The notes under the pieces are model-generated. The model was not told where the DNA came from and did no database searches. It saw nothing but the letters and a program-made list of their open reading frames with translations. From Pyrus communis (Eukaryota > Streptophyta > Magnoliopsida > Rosales > Rosaceae): a DNA stretch of 64,000 nt. The stretch spans positions 12,942,478 through 13,006,477 of the forward strand of contig NC_084803.1 in the NCBI RefSeq assembly GCF_963583255.1, given 5' to 3'. The translations under genes were made by a program, and so were the position numbers. Below, piece by piece: positions 46,667 through 57,654 of the stretch (positions within the stretch are counted from its first letter, which is position 1; every line of letters begins with the position of its first letter).

Positions 46667-46966
46667 CAAGCAATGCTATTCATACCATGTTTTTATACTA
46701 TATTTTCATACCACCTTAGGTGACATTTGATGTGGACAGCCACATCATTTAAATTAATCAGATTTTTAAATTTAGTTCATTATTTAATAAACTAATAATT
46801 AAGAAAAACTAGTTAATTAAATAATGATCGTGGTATACGAGGAGTTTTTCTTCTTCATTTCCTTGAGTTTTGCAAATTTTTCAAATGATGTGGCTATCCA
46901 CATCATATGGCACCTAAGGTGGTATAGAAATGTGGTATAAAAATATGGTATGAATAACATTACCCT
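46667..46966. mobile_element. MITE with ~75-bp inverted repeats nested in the hAT derivative
   Basis: The left arm AATGCTATTCATACC...CACCTTAGGTGACAT and the right arm (read inward AATGTTATTCATACC...CACCTTAGGTGCCAT) pair for about 75 bp, both ending in a GATGTGGA.AGCCACATC palindrome. It is bordered by T runs, so the target duplication is obscure. Confidence 0.7.
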
Positions 46967-47274
46967 TTTTTTTTTTTCCTTCTATTTTTTTTCCGTTTGA
47001 CTTGGTTCCTTTGTTTTTGGTAATGGTTTGGCTTGGTCTCTCTTTCTTTTGGTTTGATATTTTAATTAGTCCCTAATTATAAGTGCTTCAATGAAATATT
47101 TTAGATAAACCATACCTACAAAATACCACATAAAATAAGACTTACAATACTAAAAATACCTTAATGTTGTTAATACAATATGGAGGAGGTTATTTCATAC
47201 TCAAATTTGTATGTTTTTTTTTAACCATCACTACTTTCGATGAATTTCAGATGACTTTGAGAGCTTGTTTCATG

Positions 47275-47445
47275 TTTCAAATAATAAGAAAACTAATGGA
47301 AAGAGTTTGAAAAATTTTGACTTTTAACCAAAATGACAAAAATGTGTTGTAAGTGAATAGTACTAGAAGTGACTTTTTAGAGTAAAAATGTCCTTAACAT
47401 TAAAAGTGAACAGTACCATGAGTGTTTCGTTAAGACTCCCTAATT
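47275..47445. repeat. Short dispersed repeat, also at 54110-54275
   Basis: Shares the order AAACTAATG, AAATGACAAAA or AATGCCAAAATAAA, GTGAATAGTA or GTAAATAGTA, GACTTTTTAGAGTAAAAATGT or GACTTTTTAGTGTAAAAATGT and CATTAAA with 54110-54275. Probably degenerate copies of one MITE family. No ends were defined. Confidence 0.55.
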
Positions 47446-47743
47446 TAAATCCATCTAGGCTCCTGCCTAGATCTCACCTAGGCACCTAGCTGCTAGATTA
47501 TAGTCCACTGCTTGACTAGCACTTAACCGTTTTTAGGATCTAATCCTAATCAATTTAAGCTTCTTACATTGGCTTTGATATTATTGCTTACAACCGCTTT
47601 GGTGAAGAGATTATTTTCTGCTATGAATATTGACTCAAAACTTTGCGCTCTCCAATGTGAAAGCAACCACTTCGATTGAACCTTGCACTCTTTTGAATTT
47701 CGCCCTCCCCTTAGCAAATCCTGGCTTTGCCACTGCTTTTGCT

Positions 47744-48353
47744 GAAAGGGAACAACGGACTCTAAGACGAGTAAGGGCGAAGCAGTGACGAAATGCTTAG
47801 GTGTTGTAAATAAGCAAAGATCTAGAGATTTTTTAATAGGTTAATATCTCGAACTGTTGTTTAATTCATGGATAGGTAAGAGACAATCCGGCAAACTGAA
47901 ACATTTTAGTAGCTAGAAGAAAAGAAAGCAAAAGCGATTCCTGTAGTAGCGGTGAGCAAAATAGGAGCAGCCTAAACAGTCAAAACGGGGTTGTGGGATA
48001 GCAACACCCTATAAACAATGAATTCAGGTATCTATTATTAGAAGTCTAAATGTTTTATTAAAAGTGAAGATTTTAGTTTATTTATTGAGACATTCTGTTG
48101 AACACTTAATGAGTTTGTTACACGAAATATGTTGCGCACATCTCTGCAAATATATATATATATATATATATGTCAAAGCAATCTAAAGAGCTTTATATAT
48201 TTAGAGAATTTATCGAGTAATCTCGATGCAACCCATTGAGTGTCGGCGAATTAAATACTCCTAGTAAACATTATTTTCAAACAATTGATATAAAATTCCA
48301 TACTAAACATTCGAAGATACTCAAAATACAATATATATTTTTCAAATTTTAAT
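47744..48353. other. Intergenic DNA, no gene seen
   Basis: AT-rich, with a (TA)n microsatellite at about 48150-48171. Nothing else recognised. Confidence 0.5.
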
Positions 48354-48365
48354 TGATCTTGAGAT

Positions 48366-48655
48366 GCCACCTAATACTATAGTCTGATAGTATTCTTTTT
48401 CACTTGTAAGTGAGAGATCTTAAATTCGAATCTCGTAGATGATGAATTTGATACTAAATTGAATTACTTATTATGTGACTCAATTAAAGGGAATTATTAT
48501 TGGCACTCCAAAAATCTTATTTTACATTCTAAACTTTCTATATTTGAAAAGAAAAATACACTTGTAAGGAGTGTGAAATGAAATTTTTGGAATGCGAATA
48601 ACACATCCCCAATTAAATTCTCTTTTTTTAATAATATGTTGTACTAAAAAAATAA
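48366..48655 (+). mobile_element. SINE (plus strand) interrupted by a 121-bp MITE
   Basis: Target duplications TGATCTTGAGAT are perfect (48354-48365 and 48656-48667). The body has the tRNA-like head TATAGTCTGATAGTATTC ... AGTGAGAGATCTTAAATTCG (degenerate A and B boxes), and after the nested MITE the tail TATGTTGTACTAAAAAAAT. It belongs to the same family as the SINE at 55061-55233. Confidence 0.8.
48489..48609. mobile_element. 121-bp MITE, copy 1 (inside the SINE)
   Basis: 8-bp target duplications CAATTAAA (48481-48488 and 48610-48617). Ends GGGAATTATTATTGGC at the left and GGGATGTGTTATTCGC at the right read inward, followed by matching ACTCCAAAAATCTTATTTTA and ATTCCAAAAATTTCATTTCA. The centre is AT-rich. 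Confidence 0.8.
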
Positions 48656-49042
48656 TGATCTTGAGATTCCCAATGTACATGTGTTACCTCATATAGTATG
48701 TGCTGTGCGTCCTTCCTTATTTAATTAATTTTCTGTAACAGCAAAATCAATAATTTGCTAATTTGGACGATCGAGAGTTGAGTGAAGATCATTGTCGTTG
48801 CACGTCATGTCAGATGTTGTCCACTTTAAAGTATAAACCGAAAACGACAAATCTAAACAAAGATATATTCTATTCTACTTTCTCTTCACGTCCTAAAAAA
48901 GAATATCTTCACACGTATGGGAAATTGTGAGCACTAACTTATTTCTCGTAGAACAAAAATGTCTGTAAAAAAAATTAAAAAAAAAAAATTGTCCTGTCTA
49001 CGTTCATGTTTAAATTTGATATCAAAGATGGAAGATAAATAA

Positions 49043-49163
49043 GACAAGTATTATTGGTATTTCAAAAATCTCATTCTACATTCTTCATAAGTGTATTTTT
49101 TTTTCCTAGTATAAAATGTTTGGAGTGTAAAATGAGATTTTTAGAGTGCTAATAACAATTCTC
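49043..49163. mobile_element. 121-bp MITE, copy 2
   Basis: Same family and exact length as the copy at 48489-48609. Perfect 8-bp target duplications ATAAATAA (49035-49042 and 49164-49171). Ends GACAAGTATTATTGG and GAGAATTGTTATTAG read inward. Confidence 0.8.
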
Positions 49164-49171
49164 ATAAATAA

Positions 49172-51904
49172 ATGTGCTCATATTTTTATACTAAACTCAA
49201 TTTCAGCGACAATTAATCATCAGATGATCAGAAATTACCGAGTGATCAAGAAAATAAAATTCTTCCCATGCAGGCAAAGTACAATTACAAAACTAAAACT
49301 TCCAAAAGTTTACAAACCAATATCAAAATGGGTTAAGTTTTCAGAGAAACAGATATTCTGAGCTTTCAGAGAATAACCTCTTCGTACTTACTGACGCGTT
49401 AAGTTTTTCCCACGCATGAGAGGCTGTTTAAATCATGCAGAGCGACTAGAAAACCTAAGCAAAATAGGGTTTCAATAGAAAGATTGAGTTCTTCTGAACC
49501 TTATCCTATGAACATAAATAAGCGGTTTGATAATCAAATCAAGTTCATTGATCGTACTTTTGGTGGTGATAATCCTAATCAACCCTGATCTTACGCCTTG
49601 ATGAACGGCGGTGTTCTTGCTGATGTTGGAGCGACACACGGGATAATAGATCTTCTCTACGATAGACACCAAGGCCGTCAACTGGAAAAAAAAAACACCA
49701 GAAACGTCAATATCACGAGAATCTCGAGATCTTTAACGCAGGGAGATGACGCTACGTGTTGGAACGCTGTGTGCGTGGCAGCCCGTGTGGGTCCTTACTT
49801 GTCGCTTCCCGAGAGAGTGGAAAAAGACATGGACACGCGTATGGCAACGGAGACACAATAGGGACCCGTAGTAAGTGACCGTACCGCCATCGCATTCACT
49901 GTAGGGAGAAGCAAGCATATCTCTCGTACGGCGAGCTTGTTCTGTTTGTCCGGACGACAAAGCACCCCTCAGTCTGGGACATCTCACCTCCTTTGGCCCG
50001 ACCCTTTTTAGGGTAGTACTAGAGAAATCGAATTTAAAATTAAATTGTAATCGAATAATGCAGTTGTAGGTGTCGATTCACTTATTCATCTTTTGTTGAC
50101 CATATATCTAATTTGATTTAATATTTTGATCTTTCTAGCTTAACCTGCCTTTTATTTGGTCACCAATTTAGGTGACATTGATTTAGTGCCAATACTTTTT
50201 CCAAAACATTCTCAAAAGTGATATTCTTTATGCACTTTCTATCACGATGAAAATACTAATATTAAACTATAAAATAGCAGATAATCCTTTAAAAAATCTC
50301 ACATTAAGAGAGTACCTTTAGCATTTCTCAGCAACCTTATCCACAACTTTTGGCAGCTAATTTCATATCAATGCCATATACACTAATTTTTCAAATTAAA
50401 TTTTGTAAATTATGTGATATATTACCAATAAAACAGTAATTAATATTTAAGTAACAATATAATCATCAACAATCACATCATATTTTTTAAATATTATGAC
50501 ATAAATAGATAGTTTTCTTAATATTACTGTTTTATGTTTAATGAAAAACATGTTAAAATTTGTCGATCACGCGCATACCTAAATTACATTAATTGAATTC
50601 GTAACAATTAATACCATAAGCATATAGTAAAGTTGTTTGGAACGATTGTAATAATAACACTCTCTATCGTATTGATTTCTTTTGAAAAGGATAATGCTTG
50701 TGAGGGAGACTTACTTGTTCCTTCACATAGGACTAACAATTTTTTACCCTTAAAACATCATAATCATAACTGTTCATTCTCTTTATCTTTATCTAAAAAA
50801 AAAATCACATTTGCAAAAATATTTTTAATTTTAAGATCGTTTATCTTCTGTTATTCAGATGAACAATTTGAATTACAAGTAGTATCATGATGGATCGTCT
50901 ATTTGTTTATGCATATAAATAATTAAAAGATTTCCAAATTAAATATTTTTTTATTGTTAGAAAAAAAGTTCCCATTATAATGTTTTGACAATAAATATTC
51001 GATAATAGTGAGTTGAAAAACAAAATACTTAGTCTTCCCATGCATGAACACAAGCTTATCTTTCTTATAAATAAAATTCCACTGTTACAACGACTACACC
51101 GAATTCCAATGTGAACAAACTGTCACACTTTAACTGAGATTATTCCTTTCTGTAAAGCACATATATTGACACAGGTCATATATTATCAATTAGGAATATA
51201 TCATTTATAGGATGATGTTTGATGTGTTAGTTTATATTGAGAAATTCCCAATCTTTGAATTTATCTTAGGGAATAACAAATCCCATCAAAACAGAATCCG
51301 GTTCAAGTATTTGATGATGTGCATAGATACCGAATTAAGGAGATCTGTTTTCATTTATTAATGGGGGATGAAGTTTAAGGTATCCAATTTTAGATTGATA
51401 ATGGTTGACAGATAAGATTTCCTAGCTAGTTGGGAGAATCAGAATAAAAATGCTTAGCCCCCAAGACAAGAAGGCTAGAGCCCGAAAGCGATTTGTAAAA
51501 CTAGAAGTTTATAATTCAGGTAGTTTATAATTATTTAAAAACATTTACTTACGTACACGAATAACAGATTGTAGAGACAAAGGAGTATCCTCCCTAACTA
51601 GAATCCCAAAAGAACCAAAACAAATTTGGTACAGTGCGATCAGTGATGCAAGCACACGTTGGACAAAAAGATGGCACTGCTTTAGAATGCGCTGGAAACC
51701 CTAGAAGGCTAGAATCACCATTATCAAACGGGATATTAGTCCAGTCCAGAGTCCAGACTTGACTACTGCATTGCATCAGAGAGTACTGAATTATGTTGTT
51801 GTGTTGTGGTGAATAAATGAACGCTTGCGTGCCGCAGCAGAAGGGCCAAGTGTGAGTCTCGAACGGCTCATAGCGCTAGCCTCCCTCTCATACCATGATT
51901 TGTA
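49172..51904. other. Intergenic DNA with a CpG-richer patch at about 49590-50000
   Basis: Mostly AT-rich. From 49590 to 50000 there are many CpG dinucleotides and frames on both strands (plus 49598-49861, minus 49733-49987), but no domain was recognised and no splice structure is evident. ORFs at 50633-50890 and 51594-51776 are also unrecognised. No bounded repeat was seen. Confidence 0.45.
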
Positions 51905-52001
51905 TTTCTGACCGCACAATATACGATGAACAAACACAATTTATGGATTTTTGGAATCCTTACAAAGAAGATTTGGCGAGGATCTAGACTCATCATCCAA
52001 T

Positions 52002-52208
52002 AGGATCCTCTCCGGATCCTTTTGGTGAGGATCATGGGGATCCATCTGGTGACCGTTTATCGTATATCATGTGGTTAGTTTTTTTAGCACTGTTTATGTT
52101 TATTTTTAAATAAAAATATTTAAAATAATTTATGATCGTACGATGTACGATGAATGGACACAATTTACGAATTTCTGGAATCCTCACAAAGAGGATCGGC
52201 GAGAATTC
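52002..52208. mobile_element. Foldback MITE (about 205 bp) and partial copy to its left
   Basis: The left arm AGGATCCTCTCCGGATCC...GTTTATCGTATATCATG pairs with the right arm ...CGTACGATGTACGATGAATG...ACAAAGAGGATCGGCGAG, giving an inverted repeat of about 85 bp. A separate partial right arm of the same family lies at 51905-51985 (CAATTTATGGATTTTTGGAA, compared with CAATTTACGAATTTCTGGAA at 52161). Confidence 0.65.
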
Positions 52209-52650
52209 GGACCTTTGTATCGTTGCACTGAACATCCAGCAGCAGCAGCTGAGCTAGGGTTTTTAATATTTTTTGCATGGTTGAAGTTTGGCTGAGCTTT
52301 ATATCTTTATATAAAAAGTCAACAATTTTTTTTGGGGTCACAAGCTCCACCAAAAATTTTTGGACAAAAATACTTCCAAAACAAAAATTTCAAAAACAAC
52401 CCTAAATAATGCAGAGATATTTTCGTCATTTTAAAAGTGTTTTTTAATAATTAATTATTTTTGTACAATTTTTTTTTAATTAGTACCTCACAATAAGCTG
52501 GTAATAATGTGATTCAATCAATTGTTCATTAAATATTATTTTCTCTATTGTTAAACACGTTCAAAACATCTTACTAGGCGTGTAATATTGGTTATAAAAA
52601 AGGTCTTTCGCACGCACATAATAATGCGATTAAATTAGTTGTCAAATGAT
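52209..52650. other. Intergenic DNA, no gene seen
   Basis: AT-rich. A block with AATAATGTGAT...CATTAAATATTATTTTC at about 52500-52550 recurs at 52727-52770, so the SINE fragment between them sits in a small local duplication. Confidence 0.4.
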
Positions 52651-52731
52651 GATTTTTTTTTTTTTTGAATAAACAATATTATCTACACTAAAAGGAATGG
52701 GGTGGGCTTAACATCACAATGGGCTAGCAAT
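52651..52731 (-). mobile_element. SINE 3' fragment (minus strand)
   Basis: A T run (52651-52665), then, read in reverse, TAGTGTAGATAATATTGTTT preceded by GCCCATTGTGATGTTAAGCC, the tail region seen in the SINE at 57241-57405. The tRNA-like head is missing. Confidence 0.6.
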
Positions 52732-54303
52732 AATGTGATCAATCAGTTATTTATTAAATATTATTTTATTCTATTCTTAATGTAAATTCAATAGAATATA
52801 GATGGAAATTGAAAGATCGATTTTATTATATGAATTCAACTATTTTGATTGGTTTGTGAGAAGTTTTTTCTAGCATGATCTAAGATTATTCATTTACTTC
52901 AAATATTTAACTTTTCTTTTGTTAATTCATGCATATAAATACATTTAAAATATGTAAATCGCATGTAGCACACTGCATGAAGGCTAATGTGTGTATGCTT
53001 GATCTTTACCTTATTCCTTCAGTGCTGCACCTTTGCACATGCCTGCCTTATTCTTATCCCCTTAACTCACCTCCACGTCTACTCCTAATTGTCCCCATCT
53101 ATAATGATTTCGTATTTATCTAATTTGAATTTGTTTTGTTTTGGAGTTGAGATACTATGGGATAAAGGTTACAATTTCAAAGATGGTTGATGGTATTTAA
53201 GGTTTTTTCTTTCTTACGACAAGTTTTATACAATTATGCAAGATAGATTGCCTGCCTGTAAGACGGATATTAGCAATCTTGTCATTTAAATATTTTCACC
53301 CTACAATGTTATAGATAATTTGAATCATTTAATTTCTAACTCTCAAATAAAAATCATCCGTAAACAATTAACTGATAAATCCAAATTACACCGTCTCGTA
53401 TATATCATAAAAAGATATGATTACGAATATCCTTTATTATTTGTGTACAAGTTTCTTTCATCACGTGACGTATATACAAACTTTATTAATGTTGATTATA
53501 TACAGAGTGTGACTATAATATTCAGTCACTTTAGTTGTTAGATAAAGCTAACGAAAGTGTATAATACATTTCTTTAAATCTTACACGTTTTGAATTTATG
53601 TTTCATCTGATGAAATTGTAAATATTCCGGCCATTTGTATGGAAAAACCACTTTTTCTTTTCTTAATAAGTTTGATATTAATATAAACATTTAATCAAAT
53701 AGACAACTCATGAAAGTTGATCAACTAATTTTATTGATTAATTATAGTCATTAAACCATTATTTGTTGGTTTTGGAGTACAAACAATAGACTGGTTCTGT
53801 TTGGTAAAATATCCATAAACGGTGAGCCGTGAGCCCCATCTGCTGCTGTCCTCTAGTTATCATGGACTACAGAAACAGAAGAAGAATAATGTAAAACATC
53901 GGGGAATCTTTCCTTCATCTGAAGTGGATATAACAAAGCTCTACCACACGTGCTGACCTGTATGCCAGCTGCCCCATTTTTAACGTGTCTGAGGATATTG
54001 TGGCCCTGAACGGTTGGATCCCGATGGGGGAACACATGATATATTTGGTTAAATCCCAGATAATCACATCCCAAATACAGCAAAAACAAGATCTGCGGTT
54101 TTTACACCAACTTCAACCCTTGTTCCAAACTAAAAAAAATAAAAAGGAAACTAATGAAAAATCTTTAAAATCTTTAAGTCTTAACGATAATGCCAAAATA
54201 AAACGTAAAGTAAATAGTATCAGGATTGACTTTTTAGTGTAAAAATGTAATTTTTCATTAAAGTTCCCAAAAACAAATGTTGCTTAATACTAAAACTTTA
54301 ACC
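52732..54303. other. Intergenic DNA, no gene recognised
   Basis: Holds the dispersed repeat at about 54110-54275 shared with 47275-47445. Frames at 53320-53541 and 53853-54089 match nothing I recognise. Confidence 0.45.
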
Positions 54304-54306
54304 TAA

Positions 54307-54899
54307 GACCTACTCCAATTCTTGGAGTAAAACTCAAATTTTAAGTTCAAAACTTACCCCAACCCTTGGGACAAACATGAATTAAAACTGGGGCAAATTT
54401 AGCCCAAAATTCTCTTGGGTTGGTGGGGATGGGCCACCATATATGTATATTTATTTTAGTTTTATATTTGTAAATTCATTGAATCCAACGGTTAAGATCT
54501 AATTTGATCAAATCCAATGGTAAAAAAAAAAATTTAACAGTCCAAATTTAAATTCAATGGCTAAAGTAATTATATTTTTTTTATTTTATGTGTTTCATAT
54601 TCTTTCGTAGTGTTCCACGAGTTTCATGGTATCGGTTTAGTGATTTTTCAATATTGATCGGAATCTAAATATTTTTAGGTTCAAATTTTAATAAAATTAA
54701 ATTAGGCTAGTCTACATAAATTTTTTTTTTCAAAGTTACTTTAAGAAAAAAATTATCCTAAATTCATTCTTTAATAATCTCGAGCTAAAAATTTAATCCA
54801 TAAGGGTTGGAGGAGAAAAATTATTTCTGGGTTAAAAGTTAAAACCTATATTTTCTAGGTTAAAAATTTTAAGTTTTAGCCTAAGGGTTGGAGATGGTC
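54307..54899. mobile_element. Tourist/Harbinger-like MITE (593 bp)
   Basis: TAA target duplications (54304-54306 and 54900-54902). Ends GACCTACTCCAATTCTTGG and GACCATCTCCAACCCTTAGG read inward form inverted repeats that extend with AAAACTCAAATTTTAAG and TAAAACTTAAAATTTTT. The 3-bp TAA target fits PIF/Harbinger. No transposase frame. Confidence 0.72.
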
Positions 54900-55060
54900 T
54901 AAAATGTTTGAGTTTAAACCCAATCAATACCCAAATTTAGGTTCAAATTTGGATTACTCAAATCTTTAGTGGACCCTACTTTTTAAAAGAAAAATGTGGT
55001 TGAAGCAAACAGTTAGTGGCCAACGGCTGGTCCCTGTGTGCGTCAAATGGTAACTATTAG

Positions 55061-55233
55061 TTTTTTTTTTAGTACAAAAATATAATTTACATTGAAGGGA
55101 GGGGAAGTTTGGCTAAGCCACACAATGGGCAACCTAATTTGTTATCGAATTCGCTATCCACGAGATTCAAACCTAAGACCTCTCACTTACAAGTAAAGAA
55201 GAATATCACCAAACCATAGTACTGAGTGACTGA
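55061..55233 (-). mobile_element. SINE, minus strand, complete (173 bp)
   Basis: Perfect 10-bp target duplications TAACTATTAG (55051-55060 and 55234-55243). Read on the minus strand: a head with ACTATGGTTTGGTGATATTC, the B-box-like region AGGTCTTAGGTTTGAATCTC, a body TAGGTTGCCCATTGTGTGGC and a terminal A run. Promoter by RNA polymerase III is inferred from the box sequences. Confidence 0.85.
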
Positions 55234-55248
55234 TAACTATTAGTTACC

Positions 55249-55318
55249 ATTAGATCGAAATGCCTAAATTAAAACGAATGGTAACTATTAGTTTTAATTT
55301 AGGCATTCGATTTCTAAA
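55249..55318. repeat. Perfect-looking hairpin (about 25-bp stems)
   Basis: TAGATCGAAATGCCTAAATT plus AAAAC pairs with GTTTTAATTTAGGCATTCGA plus TTTCTA, leaving a loop of about 18 bases that includes GGTAACTATTAG. It lies directly beside the SINE target duplication. Confidence 0.7.
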
Positions 55319-55664
55319 CCTTAATGGTCCATATCAAACTCCCTTCTTTTTAGACAATCATTTGAAAATGATCTAACGTTTCATATTTGTTTTTGTCAAA
55401 TTTAACGGTAAAAAAAATTCAACGATTGAAACTTAACCTAACGGTCAAAATAACAAAATAAAATTTTAAAACAGTCAACTAATTGTTATCGTTGGTTGGT
55501 TGGTGTGATTTGTTCAATTTTGGAAATTTTGCTGAAATTTAAATTTAGGTTATAACATTCTAAAGTTAAATTAAGATAGCATAACTTAAAGTTAAAAGAA
55601 GAAAAAAATCCTTACCGAACAAAATTAGGTTAAAATCATTCCACAACTAATACATTTTATGTCC
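55319..55664. other. Intergenic DNA, nothing recognised
   Basis: AT-rich sequence between the hairpin and the Mutator-type element, with no gene or bounded repeat seen. Confidence 0.4.
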
Positions 55665-55673
55665 TGAAATTTA

Positions 55674-56779
55674 GGGTAAATTACACAGAACTAACTCAAC
55701 AATTGGGTCATTAACAATTTCATACCTCGTCCTTAAAAAGTTTCAATGTCATACCTCATCTATGAATTTGTTACAATTTCATACCTTCCATTGGTTATCT
55801 GTCAATTCCTCCATTAAAATGTTGACGTGGCAAGTGACGAGACTCATTTTCTATTAAAAATAATTAAATATTTAAAAAAAAAAACAAGAAACCCAAACCC
55901 ATATCCCATATCCCATTCCCCACCCCCCCCCCCCCCCCCCCCCCACGGGGGAAACCCATCTCCCTTTCCCATCTTCCCTATCCATCCACCCTTCCCATCT
56001 TCCCCATCTGTCCCCCCTTCCAAATCTAAATCCCATCCCCCCCATCTCCCCTCCCCCGCAACCGCTCTCTCTCTCCCTCCCTTCCTCCCTCCCTCTCCTT
56101 CTCTCCTCACACATATTCTCACACATTTTCGTTCCCAAAAATAAATCCCAAATCATGCGGCAAAGGGAGAAAGGGAGAGCGCCATGAAAGCAAGCCCAAC
56201 GATGCGAACCAGAGGAACCGGAACTTGTTGCTGCCCCAGCCTGCTCATGGTGGCTTGGTCGAGCTCAGCGATCTGAGCATGCAAGTGGAATGAGGGGGAT
56301 CGTGAGTGTGTGGGGGTGAAGGCTGGCTGGGGTGCAGCAACGGCGGCAATGGATGAGGGACTGGATTTCTTCTTCCGGGAGAAGAGGGATTTGAATTTGA
56401 AAATTGGGGGAATTTTGTGGGTTTTTTAATTTGAAAATTGGGGGAATTTGGGATTTGTTTTTGGTTTTGGGGATGTGGTGGGGTGGGTGGGGGGGGGGGG
56501 GGGTAAGGAGGGTTCTGGTTTTGGGTGAGCTAGGCGTGGGTTGGGGGAAGATGAAAGCCGGGAAGAAGAAGGCTGAGGTTTTTTTTTTAAATTTTTTTAA
56601 TAGAAAATGGATCCCATCACTTGCCACATCAGTATTTTAATAGAGGAATTGATAGACAACTGACGAAATGTATGAAATTGTAACAAATTCATAGATGAGG
56701 TATGACATTGAACTTTTTAAAGACGAGGTATGAAACTGTTAATAACCCAATAGTTGAGGTAGTTTTGTGTAATTTACCC
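55674..56779. mobile_element. Mutator-type foldback element, copy 2 (1106 bp)
   Basis: Perfect 9-bp target duplications TGAAATTTA (55665-55673 and 56780-56788). Both ends begin GGGTAAATTACACA and the arms pair for about 190 bp (motifs CTCAACAATTGGGT and CTCAACTATTGGGT; TCATACCTCGTC). Same family as 28125-29173. The interior (55920-56560) is C/T-rich on the left and G-rich on the right with homopolymer runs. The less biased patch 56155-56360 could be a captured host fragment, but I do not recognise it. Proline/glycine-rich frames here are low complexity. Confidence 0.9.
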
Positions 56780-56788
56780 TGAAATTTA

Positions 56789-57240
56789 AGTGGAGGGTTT
56801 GGGGACATTCACTGTTCACATAACTAAATTATGTGTTTTAGTAAATTTAAATATCTGAGTTTGTGTCCAAGAGTTGGTGTTGGTCTTATTAGATCTAAAT
56901 TATCAATCAAAAGCAAAAACAAGTAATTTTTCAAAGTTTAGAACACGATCACGTAAAGTTATCATTGCACTCAAATCACAATATGTAAGTTTTTTCTATA
57001 TGTTGTACTAAATTACTTACATTAAGGTCTTCAGTAGGCAAGCTGCACTATAGAACACAAAGGGAGAAGAAAACCTCGCTTTGTCCTTTCTCTTCAAAGG
57101 GGTTTAACTATTAGCCTAGGAGTCCTATTGTTAGAAGAGTTGATGTTTAGTGAACTATTCTTATACAACCGTATAAAGGAAATGAAATATACAACCTCAC
57201 TCAACTACTTTTGGTCTACTATCTTAATAACAACTACTTA
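56789..57240. other. Intergenic DNA, no gene seen
   Basis: AT-rich spacer between the Mutator-type element and the SINE. Nothing recognised. Confidence 0.4.
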
Positions 57241-57405
57241 ATATTGCGGTCTGGTGGTATTCCTCTTTACTTATAAGTGAGAGGTCTTATGTTTGATTTT
57301 CGCCAAAGCGAATTTGAACCACATTATTACAAGTTTATAGTGAGTCTTAACTCACTTCTCTGTTCCTTTAGTATATATATTATTATTTGATTAAAAACAA
57401 TATCT
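57241..57405 (+). mobile_element. SINE, plus strand
   Basis: Head ATTGCGGTCTGGTGGTATTC, then GAGAGGTCTTATGTTTGATT (degenerate B box), CGCCAAAGCGAATTTGAACC, and an A/T-rich tail ending in AAAACAA. Same general family as the other SINEs here. No clear target duplication. Confidence 0.65.
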
Positions 57406-57654
57406 TTAAAACAAACTACATTACGTGTATTTCTCTATGTTTTCGGTAAACAGTTCTGCGGGATGGTCACTGCAAGCCTGTTGTGAGGGGACACCCCTTC
57501 TCTTGAAGATTAGTAGGATTCTCTTCCCTCTTTTTTCCCTCCCTTTCCCTCCCCTCCTATTTAAACGGTCACGGTTAAGCCACGTCAACATCTTATATTA
57601 ATTTTTTATAAAAAGAGAAAGACAAAATAGAGAATGTGAGAGGAGGGGAGAGAA

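Larger units (their letters stand above)
46355..47735. mobile_element. hAT deletion derivative (1381 bp), relative of the 24-kb hAT
   Basis: Ends CAGTGGCAAAGCCA at the left and CAGTGGCAAAGCCAGG at the right read inward. 8-bp target duplications CTTGTGCT (46347-46354) and CTTTTGCT (47736-47743), one mismatch. Near its right end (47560-47630) it keeps a decayed copy of the hAT C-terminal dimerisation region (CTTCTTACATTGGCTTTG..., the LLTLAL segment found at 27058). The rest of the transposase is lost, so it depends on a source element. Other small repeats are nested inside. Confidence 0.85.

Noticed and set aside
53853..54089. 78-codon minus-strand frame, briefly considered as a gene fragment
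   Set aside because: No frame gives a continuous recognisable domain, and flanking exons could not be found.
55827..56640. Proline-rich and glycine-rich frames, including a 120-codon minus frame
   Set aside because: They run over C and G homopolymers in the second foldback element and have no domain or splice structure.
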